DNA from: DATJOJ01 sp035507035
Lineage (GTDB): Bacteria; Acidobacteriota; Terriglobia; Terriglobales; Acidobacteriaceae
Length of the DNA: 64,000 nt
Direction: 5' to 3'
Assembly (NCBI GenBank): GCA_035507035.1
Contig: DATJOJ010000011.1
Span: 1 to 64,000, forward strand
The position numbers and the translations under genes were made by a program. Below, piece by piece: positions 36,965-45,567 of this stretch. Positions within the stretch are counted from its first letter, which is position 1. Every line of letters begins with the position of its first letter. The notes below the pieces were generated by a model, which was not told the origin of the DNA, made no database searches, and saw only the letters and a program-made list of their open reading frames with translations.

Positions 36965-39373
36965 ATGCCAGCAGTTCTCAAACCTCGTCGTTATCGTTTC
37001 GGCATTTTTGAAGCCGACGTCTCAAAGGGTGAATTGCTGCGGCAAGGGGAGCGCATCCGCTTGCAGGAACAACCCTTCCGGCTGTTGATTCTGCTTTTGG
37101 AGCGAGCTGGGGAGGTCGTTAGCCGCGAAGACCTGCGAACTTGGCTGTGGCCGGAGAATACTTTTGTCGAATTCGACAACGGCGTAAATGTGGCCATCCG
37201 GAAGTTGAGGGATGGCCTCGGCGACAATCCCGAGACTCCACGCTATATCGAAACCATTCCTCGCCGTGGCTATCGCTTCCGCGCCCCGGTTACTGTCACC
37301 GAGGAGCCGCCGCACCCCGCCCCCGTCCAAGCGGTTGAGATCGATCCCTTGCCCAGTCCTGCAGCACCGACCGTCGAAGCCTCATTGCAAGAACCGGCCC
37401 AGAAGCTTAAAGCATGGTATGCGTTAGCTATCCTCGCCACACTGACGATCGCCACGTTTGCCGGTGCGCGTTTCTATCTGCATTATCGAGCCTCTGTACT
37501 TAGCGCCAAGGACACCGTCGTGGTGGCGGATTTTGAGAATACCACTGGCGATCCAGTTTTTGACGACTCGCTGAAGCAAGCCGTCGAAGTCGGTTTGGGA
37601 CAGTCCCCGTTCCTGAACGTGATGTCGGAGCGGAAGACTGGCGCGATTCTTATGCAAATGGGCAGAACGCCTGATGATCGAATGACGGGGCGCGTCGCGA
37701 TCGAGGTCTGCCAGCGAGCCAGCAGCAAAGCAGAAGTGCAGGGCTCGATTCTTAGCCTGGGAAGCAGCTACCTGATTGGTTTGGCTGCGATACGTTGCGA
37801 CAACGGCGATCCAGTTGCTCAAGAACAAGTGCAGGTCAGGAGCAAAGAAGACGTCGTCGCTGCCCTGGGGAAAGCAACTACTCAGTTGCGAGCGAAACTG
37901 GGGGAATCGCTGCCTTCCATTCACGACAATGACGTACCGCTGGAATTGGCAACCACATCTTCTCTCGAGGCCCTGAAAACCTACAACCATGCGCTTACGA
38001 CTTGGGACCGCAAAGGCGATGTGCCCTCCGTGCCCTTGTTTGTGAGGGCGATTGAATTAGATGCGAATTTCGCCACAGCCTATGGGGGCTTGGCTACCGT
38101 CTATCACAACCTGAACGAAGATGAGTTGGCTCAGCAGACGATTTCAAAGGCCTATGAATTGCGCAACCGGTTGCCTTTATCGGAAAGGCTTTCGCTCGAG
38201 GGCCGCTACCATCTTTACGTGACCGGCGACCTCTACAAAGCGGCGGATGTGTACGAATTGCGAATCCGAAATCACGAGAATTTGCCGGGTTCGCTGACTA
38301 ATCTCGGCAATATCGAAATCCAGTTGGGAAACTACGACGAAGCTGCCGAAGATTTTGGCGAAGTAGTTCGACTTGACCCGACCCGTGCCGCTGCGTATTT
38401 CAATGTGGCTACCGTCCTGATGGTGCTGGGTCGAGGCGATCAAGCCGACGCCTGGCTGGCCAAAGCTGAGGAACGGAAGATTCGTACAGACGGGGTGCTC
38501 CTCGTCGAATATCTCAGCGCTTTTCTTAAGAATGACAAGGCCGCTATGGATCGTTATCTTTTGCAGACGACCGATGTTGCGGGTGCGCAGTCGTTGTTAG
38601 TAACTGCCCAGGCAAATACAGAGGCCTACTACGGACACGTACGTCGGGCGCACGACCTCTCGGTTGCGGCGGCTGACATCATGGAACACGCCGGAGATAA
38701 AGGGTCAGCGGCGAGTTGTCTGGCTGAGGCCGGTCTTCGCGAGGCGGATGAAGGAGCGCCTAAACTGGCGAGGGATTCGATCAATGCCGCCCTCCGATTA
38801 GGGCATAGTGAAAACGTGTTGGCGCTTGCCGCCGTCGTGATGGCCAGAGTCGGGGATGCAAGCCGCGCGCGTGCGATTAGCCAGGAGCTGGATCATGACC
38901 ACCCGCAAGATACCATGATCCAACGCTACTGGCTCCCAACAATTCGTGCGGTAATCGATCTACAGTCGGGAAGGCCGTCCGACGCAGTTGCTCTCCTCAG
39001 TGGGTTCGGATCGCTTGATTACGCTTATCCCCATGTTCCTTCCGTGCCGAGCCTTTATCCAGTTTACGTTCGAGGGCAAGCTTTTCTAGCGCAAGGCGAT
39101 GCCGACCGAGCGGCCGCGGAATTCCAAAAGATTATCGACCACCGGACCACAATATTTAATTTTCCCATTGCGAGCCTGGCTCAATTGCAGCGGGCGCGTG
39201 CTTTCGCTCGGTCCACCGATCATGTTCAAGAAGCACACAATGCCTATCAGCAGTTCCTCGACCGTTGGAAGGATGCCGACCTAGGCACTCCGTTGATTGA
39301 TCAAGCCAAGCGTGAGGATCGGAACCTGCATTTAAGCGGCCCAGAATTCGCGACCTTGAAACCCGTCAAATAG
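36965..39373 (+). CDS. winged-helix transcriptional regulator with TolB-like/TPR extracytoplasmic domain
   Basis: An 802-residue, CadC/ToxR-like membrane regulator. The N-terminal OmpR-type winged helix (residues 6-100) shows YRFGIFEADVSKGELLRQG, EQPFRLLILLLERAGEVVSRE and the closing YIETIPRRGYRFRAPV. One transmembrane helix follows (about 152-174). The rest (from residue 182, KDTVVVADFENTTGDPVFDD) is the same TolB-like plus TPR module as in the kinase at 24271-27192. ATG 36965 is used because it opens just before the winged helix; the frame runs back to 36917. It diverges from the secreted protein pair at 34.2-36.8 kb, a plausible target. Confidence 0.9.
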   Translation: MPAVLKPRRYRFGIFEADVSKGELLRQGERIRLQEQPFRLLILLLERAGEVVSREDLRTWLWPENTFVEFDNGVNVAIRKLRDGLGDNPETPRYIETIPRRGYRFRAPVTVTEEPPHPAPVQAVEIDPLPSPAAPTVEASLQEPAQKLKAWYALAILATLTIATFAGARFYLHYRASVLSAKDTVVVADFENTTGDPVFDDSLKQAVEVGLGQSPFLNVMSERKTGAILMQMGRTPDDRMTGRVAIEVCQRASSKAEVQGSILSLGSSYLIGLAAIRCDNGDPVAQEQVQVRSKEDVVAALGKATTQLRAKLGESLPSIHDNDVPLELATTSSLEALKTYNHALTTWDRKGDVPSVPLFVRAIELDANFATAYGGLATVYHNLNEDELAQQTISKAYELRNRLPLSERLSLEGRYHLYVTGDLYKAADVYELRIRNHENLPGSLTNLGNIEIQLGNYDEAAEDFGEVVRLDPTRAAAYFNVATVLMVLGRGDQADAWLAKAEERKIRTDGVLLVEYLSAFLKNDKAAMDRYLLQTTDVAGAQSLLVTAQANTEAYYGHVRRAHDLSVAAADIMEHAGDKGSAASCLAEAGLREADEGAPKLARDSINAALRLGHSENVLALAAVVMARVGDASRARAISQELDHDHPQDTMIQRYWLPTIRAVIDLQSGRPSDAVALLSGFGSLDYAYPHVPSVPSLYPVYVRGQAFLAQGDADRAAAEFQKIIDHRTTIFNFPIASLAQLQRARAFARSTDHVQEAHNAYQQFLDRWKDADLGTPLIDQAKREDRNLHLSGPEFATLKPVK

Positions 39374-39408
39374 CAGTTGCTGCGATCTGGGGCATTTTGC
39401 ATGTAATG

Positions 39409-39458
39409 TCCCCATCCTCGCCTTTGGATTATGAAAGTATGAAAGACGAGGACAGGGA
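39409..39458. repeat. inverted-repeat element, copy 2
   Basis: Arms at 39409-39425 and 39442-39458 pair at 14 of 17 positions, with core TCCTCGCC and GACGAGGACAGGGA. The loop resembles copy 1 (GGATTATGAAAGTATGA against GGACCACAAAACCTGA). It sits between convergent genes, 36 bases after one stop and 28 before the other, where a bidirectional terminator would be expected. Confidence 0.6.
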
Positions 39459-39485
39459 GTTTCTGGGGGAAGAAGTTGAGTTTCG

Positions 39486-40721
39486 TTACGGGGCTATCGA
39501 GTAGACGATTCCGTCATTCGACCTGCCACCGAACTGCGCCATTCCGTAAAGGTTTCCATCGCCACCCAGCAGAAGGTTTCCTGACGGATCCTGGCCATCG
39601 TTGACCCCACCGGTGAAGTTGTGCACGACGCTTTCCGTCCAGGTGGATCCTGACTTCGTCAGCTTATAAACCGTACCGCTGTTCTGGGTCGAACCGCCTT
39701 GTTCTGTGGTGCCAAATAGCGTTCCAGCACCATCCATGGTCAGTCCAGCATAAGGGTAGTTGCCGTCACCACTGTTGCTTGGTCCGAAACTGTAAAGAAT
39801 CTTTTCCGAGTAGGAGTTCGACCCTTTGGAGTACACCAGCTCCCATACCGTGCCCGTACCGTTGGTGCCGCCAAATGAGGTTGTGCCATAGATGTCGTAG
39901 GACTTGTCGCCGATCAGTCCGATGTAATACAAGCCACTGCCGTCCCCATTTTGCCCGGTGAAGCTATAGAGCAGGTTTTCGGTCCACGAGCCGTTTTGTA
40001 GAGTGAGCCGATAGATGCAACCCGCGCCGGAAGCTCCTCCGATTGAGATTGCACCATACAGATTCCCCTGAGGATCAGCGACGACAGGATCATAGGGAAA
40101 CTCTCCGTCACCCGACGCGCCAAAACTATGCAGCACCTTTTCCGTGATTCCACCCGACGTCCTGGAGATCTGGAATACGGTTCCGGCGGAATAAGTTCCG
40201 CCGTAAGTCGTCGTCCCGTACAGCGTTCGATCCTTGCCGATAATGACGCCTCCCGAAGGAGTCTGTCCGTCCGTGATTCCACTTGCACTGAAGCTGTAAA
40301 GAATTCTTTCTAACCAACCGCCGCCCGCCTTGGGTGACAGCATAAAAACCGTGCCTGTATTATTAGCGCCGCCTCCCTGCGTGGCACCATAGAGATTGCC
40401 GGCCGCATCCCGCGCCAGGGTACCGTACGGCGTCGAGCCGTCGCCGCTTCCTTCAGCCTTGAAATCGTATAAGACGGTTTCGTTATAACCGCCAGTGCCG
40501 TTGGGAGAAAGCTCAAAAACTGTGCCCGTCGTGTTGCTACCTCCGCCGCCGGTCACACCATATAGATTTCCTTTGCTGTCGGAAATGAGCACATTGCTCC
40601 AGGGAAACGCGCCGTCACCATTGCTATCGCTGAAATTCCATAGCACCGTTTCGTCGCTTGCCCATCCCGTTGCCACCAGCCCCAGTATCAATGCCAATAG
40701 TGCCAAGCCCTTCTGCTTCAT
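39486..40721 (-). CDS. secreted GloVer-repeat protein (copy 2)
   Basis: This 411-residue secreted protein has a signal peptide (MKQKGLALLALILGLVATGWAS). Six to seven TIGR03803-type repeats follow with cores such as SKGNLYGVTGGGGSNTTGTVFELSP and AAGNLYGATQGGGANNTGTVF (here named by the invariant NLYG...GTVF). The protein ends with the repeat and has no added domain. The ATG at 40721 has AAGGAG eight bases upstream; the longer frame to 40745 is not supported. It lies in tandem downstream of another GloVer gene, which suggests local duplication. Confidence 0.87.
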   Translation of the reverse strand: MKQKGLALLALILGLVATGWASDETVLWNFSDSNGDGAFPWSNVLISDSKGNLYGVTGGGGSNTTGTVFELSPNGTGGYNETVLYDFKAEGSGDGSTPYGTLARDAAGNLYGATQGGGANNTGTVFMLSPKAGGGWLERILYSFSASGITDGQTPSGGVIIGKDRTLYGTTTYGGTYSAGTVFQISRTSGGITEKVLHSFGASGDGEFPYDPVVADPQGNLYGAISIGGASGAGCIYRLTLQNGSWTENLLYSFTGQNGDGSGLYYIGLIGDKSYDIYGTTSFGGTNGTGTVWELVYSKGSNSYSEKILYSFGPSNSGDGNYPYAGLTMDGAGTLFGTTEQGGSTQNSGTVYKLTKSGSTWTESVVHNFTGGVNDGQDPSGNLLLGGDGNLYGMAQFGGRSNDGIVYSIAP

Positions 40722-40782
40722 TGCTGCATCTCCTTCATGACCCAAAAATATTTAATCACCCGAAAGTGAGGTTTTCGTTTTG

Positions 40783-40825
40783 GGACGGCCATCCCAACGC
40801 TATGCTGCCGCTGTGATGGCCGTCC
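40783..40825. repeat. perfect 11-bp inverted repeat between GloVer genes
   Basis: GGACGGCCATC (40783-40793) and GATGGCCGTCC (40815-40825) are perfect inverted repeats around a 21-base loop. On the - strand no T-run follows, so it is not a classical terminator for the gene at 40896. It sits 61 bases upstream of the copy-2 start and could act as an RNA processing or stability element, or as an operator. Confidence 0.55.
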
Positions 40826-40833
40826 TGCGGACG

Positions 40834-40876
40834 CCTGTTCTCGCCTTCAAAGGGTGGGCTCTGAAAGCGAGACAGG
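40834..40876. repeat. inverted-repeat element, copy 3
   Basis: Left arm CCTGTTCTCGCCTTC (40834-40848) pairs with GAAAGCGAGACAGG (40863-40876) with one bulged base. The arms share the CCTGT-YCTCGCCTT core with copies at 34.1 and 39.4 kb. It lies 20 bases beyond the 3' end of the gene at 40896-42740. Confidence 0.6.
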
Positions 40877-40895
40877 AAAGTCGAGACCGGTGCTG

Positions 40896-42740
40896 CTATC
40901 TCGTGCCGATGACGCCGGCGGAGAACGCATCACCGCCGGGTTCACCGCGCTGCTGGTGCACTTGAAAAGTGTTTGCCCAGAACAAGCCGAAATCCGGCGC
41001 ATTCCAGAACGAATCCTGCCAGGGCTCCGGCGGTCCCCAGCCGTTCAGTCCATACATGGTCTCGCTGTCAGATTCGAGGAAGCCGGTAAACCCTTGGGCG
41101 ATGCATTGCTGATTATTCAAGTCCGTGCACTGCGGAGTAACGTTCTCCCAGTATGTGCCGGGCTGCAAAATCACGGGTGTGTTCCAGGTGACCTCGATTG
41201 TGTACTCAGGAGTACCGTTGAGGCTGCGGCCGGTCGGCGTCATGGTTGCGTTATTGGCGCCGCTGGCCAGGAGCGTCCCGCCGCTGCCGCCGCCGATCGG
41301 AATTCCTGTGCGGATCTCCCAAGGGGTTGCGACAGGATCGAGCCCGGTGGGGTAAGCAATAGAGTTGATGAAGAGTCCGGTCACACTCCAAGTTTCTCCG
41401 GCAGGAACTGTGAACGGAGAATAAATCTGCGACAGGGTCTGGAAGCCACCAGGATAAATATTTTCGTTCGCGAAGGTGTCGGCGGCAGGACTCGTAATGT
41501 CAAAGTCTCCCCCATAGAAGAGACAAGGCTTGCAGTACGACGGGACGGATTGCAGACGGCCAACCGAAAACACGACACCGGTGTTGTTTGGTCCTCCTTC
41601 GGTTGCCGTGCCAATGACGACGTTTCTACCGAATAAAAGATTGGACTGGGGTAATGCTCCGTCGCTGCCGCCAGTGAAACTGTAAAGAACCGTTTCCGTC
41701 CAGGCTCCGGCCGACGGGGTCAGCTGGAATACGGTGCCGAAGCCTTGTTTTCCACCGTTGAAGGTCGATCCAAACAGATTCCCATTCGGGTCGATAGTTA
41801 CGCCGGCAGCGGGAAATCCACCATCATTCCCGCCGGTGAAGTTGTAGAGGATCGATTCTGTCCAAGAACCATTCGAGGGACTTAATTCGAAAATCGTGCC
41901 GCTTGTATATTTGCCGCCCGACTGGGTCATGCCATAAAGATTGCCAGCCTTATCGAAGATCACTCCGTTGTTCGGGCTGGCGCCATCGGAATTGCCAGTG
42001 AAGAAGTGCAACGTCGTTTCCGTCCATGTGCCGTGAGAGCGCGAAAGCTCGAAGACCGAGCCTTCCTGGTTAGGGCCCCCTGACTCCGCGGTTCCGTAAA
42101 TGTTGCCCGCTTTGTCGAGCACCAGTTGGCTGTAAGGATAGGCGCCGTCGCCGCTTCCTCCCGCGAAGCTATAAAGCACTTCCTCCCTCCACTCGCCGTT
42201 CACCTGCTGCAAGCCGAAAACGACCCCGTTTCCGTGGGTGCCACCCTGAGGTGCAGTACCGATGAGAGCGCTCCCGACGAGTGTCAGCGCATTTTGAGGG
42301 GCACCCCCATCGTCTCCTCCAGTGAATGCCCAGAGTATGGACTCTTGCCAGGTTCCATCAACGAGCTGCAGTCCGAAAACCGTGCCCGCATTGTCGGGCC
42401 CACCAAGACGAGTAGTGCCGTAGATATTCCCCTTCGCATCCATGACAACAGAAGCGGCCGGGGAAGCGCCATCGTTGCCACCGGCAAAGCTGTAAAGAAT
42501 CGCTTCATTCCAGGCGCCATTCGATTTGCTCAGCTCAAAAACAATCCCCTGGCCGTTTGCGCCTCCGTAGCGGGTGGTGCCATACAAATTGCCGGAACGG
42601 TCGGCAATCAATCCGGCGACGGGATAGCTGCCGTCGCCGCCTCCATTGAAACCATGCAGCACCGACTCGTTACCGGCGAAGAGGGTACCTGAACATAAAA
42701 GAAGAACTACTGCGATGAGATCCAAACGCGAAAATCGCAT
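40896..42740 (-). CDS. secreted GloVer-repeat protein with extra C-terminal domain (copy 3)
   Basis: This 614-residue secreted protein has a signal peptide (LIAVVLLLCSGTLFAG) and eight or so GloVer repeats (SGNLYGTTRYGG, GNIYGTTRLGG, GNLYGMTQSGG, each with GTVFxL and YSFxGGxDGxxP) to about residue 405. A distinct C-terminal domain of about 200 residues begins near CKPCLFYGGDFD and includes PAGETWSVTGLFINS and TPVILQPGTYWENVTPQ. This looks like a beta-sandwich found in other exported proteins, but I cannot name it. The ATG at 42740 is preceded by GGGAGGAAGT, so the frame back to 42761 is not used. Confidence 0.86.
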   Translation of the reverse strand: MRFSRLDLIAVVLLLCSGTLFAGNESVLHGFNGGGDGSYPVAGLIADRSGNLYGTTRYGGANGQGIVFELSKSNGAWNEAILYSFAGGNDGASPAASVVMDAKGNIYGTTRLGGPDNAGTVFGLQLVDGTWQESILWAFTGGDDGGAPQNALTLVGSALIGTAPQGGTHGNGVVFGLQQVNGEWREEVLYSFAGGSGDGAYPYSQLVLDKAGNIYGTAESGGPNQEGSVFELSRSHGTWTETTLHFFTGNSDGASPNNGVIFDKAGNLYGMTQSGGKYTSGTIFELSPSNGSWTESILYNFTGGNDGGFPAAGVTIDPNGNLFGSTFNGGKQGFGTVFQLTPSAGAWTETVLYSFTGGSDGALPQSNLLFGRNVVIGTATEGGPNNTGVVFSVGRLQSVPSYCKPCLFYGGDFDITSPAADTFANENIYPGGFQTLSQIYSPFTVPAGETWSVTGLFINSIAYPTGLDPVATPWEIRTGIPIGGGSGGTLLASGANNATMTPTGRSLNGTPEYTIEVTWNTPVILQPGTYWENVTPQCTDLNNQQCIAQGFTGFLESDSETMYGLNGWGPPEPWQDSFWNAPDFGLFWANTFQVHQQRGEPGGDAFSAGVIGTR

Positions 42741-42884
42741 ACTTCCTCCCTGAGAGTTCAACGCGGTGCGAGAAGTCGAGTCGTTCCTACACGAGAGTAC
42801 GGTCAGACGCCGCGAATCGAGCGGATTCTAGCAAGCCGATTAGGGCTCGCGATTGCGTAGTTTGTCAAAACTTCGTAAAAGGAC

Positions 42885-42908
42885 GCCACGTTCTGCCAAA
42901 AACGTGGC
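42885..42908. promoter_or_regulatory. candidate autoregulatory operator of the Lrp-family gene
   Basis: GCCACGTT (42885-42892) and AACGTGGC (42901-42908) form a perfect 8-bp inverted repeat with an 8-base spacer, ending 15 bases before the regulator's ATG. Lrp/AsnC proteins bind palindromic sites near their own promoters, so autoregulation is a natural reading. The divergent GloVer gene shares this intergenic region. Confidence 0.45.
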
Positions 42909-42923
42909 AAAATGTAACTCCTT

Positions 42924-43421
42924 ATGCCAAAAGCGAACCTGGACGTTTTTGATCTGAAGATCCTTGAGGCCCTGCAGTCCAATGGCCGCTTATCGAACGT
43001 GGAACTTGCCGACCGGATCGGGTTGTCGCCGTCACCGTGCCTGCGGCGAGTGAAGCGGCTTGAGGCCGACGGGATCATCCAGGGATATGCTGCGAGAATC
43101 AACCGCGACCGGATCGGAATGGGAGTAACGGTTTTTGTCTCCGTAGGGCTCGATCGCCATCAGGAAGAAGAGGCAGAGCGGTTCCGCCGTGCGATCGTGC
43201 GATTGCCACAGGTATTGTCGTGCTACGCGATTTCAGGGGAGGCGGACTTCCTGTTGGAAATCGTGGTCGCGGATCTGAATCAGTATTCCGAGTTTGTTTT
43301 GAAACGGCTGCGCAGAATCCCTGGAGTGAAAGATCTGCACAGCAGTTTCTTGCTGGAAACCTTGAAAGTGCGGACGTCGCTTCCATTGCAGACGCCAGTG
43401 CCGCTCAAAGCGGCGAGTTGA
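42924..43421 (+). CDS. Lrp/AsnC family transcriptional regulator
   Basis: This 165-residue protein has an N-terminal helix-turn-helix (LDVFDLKILEALQSNGRLSNVELADRIGLSPSPCLRRVKRLE, shown by its LSNVELADRIGLSPSPCLRR core). The C-terminal RAM ligand-binding domain (GMGVTVFVSVGL, SCYAISGEADFLLEIVVADL, LRRIPGVKDLHSSFLLETLK) follows. Such regulators sense amino acids or their derivatives. A palindrome lies just upstream. The gene is convergent with the amidohydrolase gene, 20 bases away. Confidence 0.93.
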   Translation: MPKANLDVFDLKILEALQSNGRLSNVELADRIGLSPSPCLRRVKRLEADGIIQGYAARINRDRIGMGVTVFVSVGLDRHQEEEAERFRRAIVRLPQVLSCYAISGEADFLLEIVVADLNQYSEFVLKRLRRIPGVKDLHSSFLLETLKVRTSLPLQTPVPLKAAS

Positions 43422-43441
43422 TTTCAGGCCACCTGCCCTCT

Positions 43442-45496
43442 TTACGGTTTGAACCCAACGCTCTTCCACAACTCGGCACAGTTATACATCACGCCGTTCG
43501 TGATCACGTATTCCACTTTGCGCGTGTTCTGAATCTCTTCCATTGGATTGCCATCCAGAATCACCAGGTCCGCGCGTTTTCCGGTTTCGACCGTCCCCAC
43601 TTCCTTGTCGAGTTTCATAACGCGCGCGGGAACGATAGTTGCGGCTTGAATGGCTTCCATGGGCGTGAATCCGGCCTTGACGTACAACTCGATTTCTCGA
43701 TGCAGGCTGTAGCCGGGAACCGTTTGGTCGGTTCCGGCAACGATGGGAATACCGGTCCGATGTAATGCGCCAATGATTTCGAGGTCCCGGTCAAACATTT
43801 TGTCGAACATCGCCGAACGCTCCGTGGGCGGTCCGACGTCGGTAAGTTGCTCGGCAAGTTCAGGCGCAACCTTATTTACGCCGGGTTCAAAACTTGCCGG
43901 TGGTTTCGCCGTCGTGGCCGTGAGGAACTCGTACAGCGCCACCGTGGGATCAATCACGGTGTGATGATCTTTAAGAAATGCCAGAGCGTTTTTCGCGGTC
44001 GTAGAATTGATGTCAAAATCGATGACCGCTTTCATCTGCTCTTGCCGACTAGCCCCAACGGGAAGCGGAGGATGCATAATCGCAGCGATGTATTGGATGT
44101 GGTTGATCTGGTCCTGCCCGGCTTCGATCACCTGAAAAGCATTCAGCCCGTCAGGGACATGGCCGGTGACGGTCATTCCTAGGCGATGCGCTTCCTCCGC
44201 TACAGCTCTCACTTCTTCTAGTTTGACCGAGCTATAGATTTTCATCTGCTGGAAGCCGGCCTGATGGTAGCGGTCGACCCACAAGCGTGCCTGCTCGGGA
44301 GTGTCGACACGTTGTACTCCGATCGAAGATGGTCCCGAACCATCTACGATGCCGGCAGCGAGAATGCGCGGCCCGAGGCCGTGGCCCTGTGCGATGGCGT
44401 CGCGGACTGATGTGATGAATTCAAACTCATTGCCGCAATCCCTGACGCTGGTTACGCCTGCGGCGAGGTAAATCGGCCCCCACTCCACTTGCTCAAAGTG
44501 GGCGTGCATATCCCACAGCCCGGGAAGAATAGCTTTTCCTTTGGCGTCGATCACCGTGGCAGCGTCAGGAATTTTCACTTTCGAACGTGGTCCAACCGCG
44601 ACGATGCGGCCTTTGTCAATGACGATGACAGAATCGCTGATGGGTGCGCGGCCTGTCCCGTCAATCAGCGTCGCACCGACGAGGGCCAGGGTTTCTGCGT
44701 GACTTCCAGAAATGCCCTTAGAGATTGCCGCCAAGTCAGCCATCTCATCGGTTCCGGCCCGTCCGACAAATTCGCCAAGCGCGCTTTCGTAACCATCGCC
44801 GACTGCTTCGAAGTGATCGAATTCGGCGTCGGTAGTAACGACTGCGGCTAGATTGTGATGCTTATCCATCCAGAGCGTCTCGCGGCCCCAAATCAATCCT
44901 TTGATGGTGTAGCGGTCGAGTTTCTTGTTTTGCCCGTTGATCGAAATTGTGTCCTGGCCGCGGGCCTCGACTTTTACACTACCGCTGGGCAGCGTGCGCA
45001 ACTCCGCAGGCGAACCGTGAGTCGACCAATATCGCACTAAGAGCATCTGCATCGTAGCCGGAGCGTATCCCGCAATAGTGAAGAACGCCTCGGGTGGTAT
45101 CGGCGTCAGCGTCCACTTCTCGCGGGTGCGAAGGCGAATCTTGCCGGGTTCGACTTTGACTTCCTCGTCGATCTCCGATTGCCGTGAGGTTTTGCCTTTG
45201 ATCTCGAAATGCTCAGGCGTAAGGTCGGAGGCGCCGCGAAAAGACGCCGTGAGCGGGACCTCTGTGCCTCGATCGGTGAACTTAAAGTTCATGGTTACTG
45301 CCAGACAGTCACCGTCATTTACAACCTGATAGGTCTCCTCCCCAATTGGCTGCTCCATTTTGTGCAGGCGAAACTTGCCCTGCTCAACGACGGGAGAGGT
45401 CGGAGCCTGCAGCCCACGAACGTAAGGAGATGATGCAGATAGAAGAAATTCAGCGACAGCGACAAGGGTCAGCAGAACCGTTCTAGTTTTTTGCAC
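43442..45496 (-). CDS. secreted amidohydrolase with N-terminal extension
   Basis: This 684-residue protein has a signal sequence (RTVLLTLVAVAEFLLSASS). Residues about 30-270 form an uncharacterised N-terminal region (EQPIGEETYQVVNDGDCLAV, LWMDKHHNLAAVVTTDAEFDHFEAVG in part). An imidazolonepropionase-like amidohydrolase follows: ALVGATLIDGTGRAPISDSV, PGLWDMHAHFEQ with two metal histidines, TVTGHVPDGLNA, PIVAGTDQTVPGYSLH and GTVETGKRADLVILDGNPMEEI. It should be periplasmic; the substrate may be a peptide or amide. The GTG start has a GAGG nearby. The extension is unusual compared with the 400-450 residue core family. Confidence 0.88.
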   Translation of the reverse strand: MQKTRTVLLTLVAVAEFLLSASSPYVRGLQAPTSPVVEQGKFRLHKMEQPIGEETYQVVNDGDCLAVTMNFKFTDRGTEVPLTASFRGASDLTPEHFEIKGKTSRQSEIDEEVKVEPGKIRLRTREKWTLTPIPPEAFFTIAGYAPATMQMLLVRYWSTHGSPAELRTLPSGSVKVEARGQDTISINGQNKKLDRYTIKGLIWGRETLWMDKHHNLAAVVTTDAEFDHFEAVGDGYESALGEFVGRAGTDEMADLAAISKGISGSHAETLALVGATLIDGTGRAPISDSVIVIDKGRIVAVGPRSKVKIPDAATVIDAKGKAILPGLWDMHAHFEQVEWGPIYLAAGVTSVRDCGNEFEFITSVRDAIAQGHGLGPRILAAGIVDGSGPSSIGVQRVDTPEQARLWVDRYHQAGFQQMKIYSSVKLEEVRAVAEEAHRLGMTVTGHVPDGLNAFQVIEAGQDQINHIQYIAAIMHPPLPVGASRQEQMKAVIDFDINSTTAKNALAFLKDHHTVIDPTVALYEFLTATTAKPPASFEPGVNKVAPELAEQLTDVGPPTERSAMFDKMFDRDLEIIGALHRTGIPIVAGTDQTVPGYSLHREIELYVKAGFTPMEAIQAATIVPARVMKLDKEVGTVETGKRADLVILDGNPMEEIQNTRKVEYVITNGVMYNCAELWKSVGFKP

Positions 45497-45567
45497 GAGG
45501 TCCTCTTTGATGACAATTGAGAATATCCGGCAAACTCACTCCTCGCAAATTAAGGTCGTCAAAATCG

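Noticed and set aside
40783..40825. Rho-independent terminator for GloVer copy 3
   Set aside because: The stem is perfect but the T-run lies on the wrong side for - strand transcription, so it is listed only as an inverted repeat.
40854..41636. 260-codon + strand open frame
   Set aside because: It is antisense to the 3' part of GloVer copy 3 and starts inside the inverted-repeat element.
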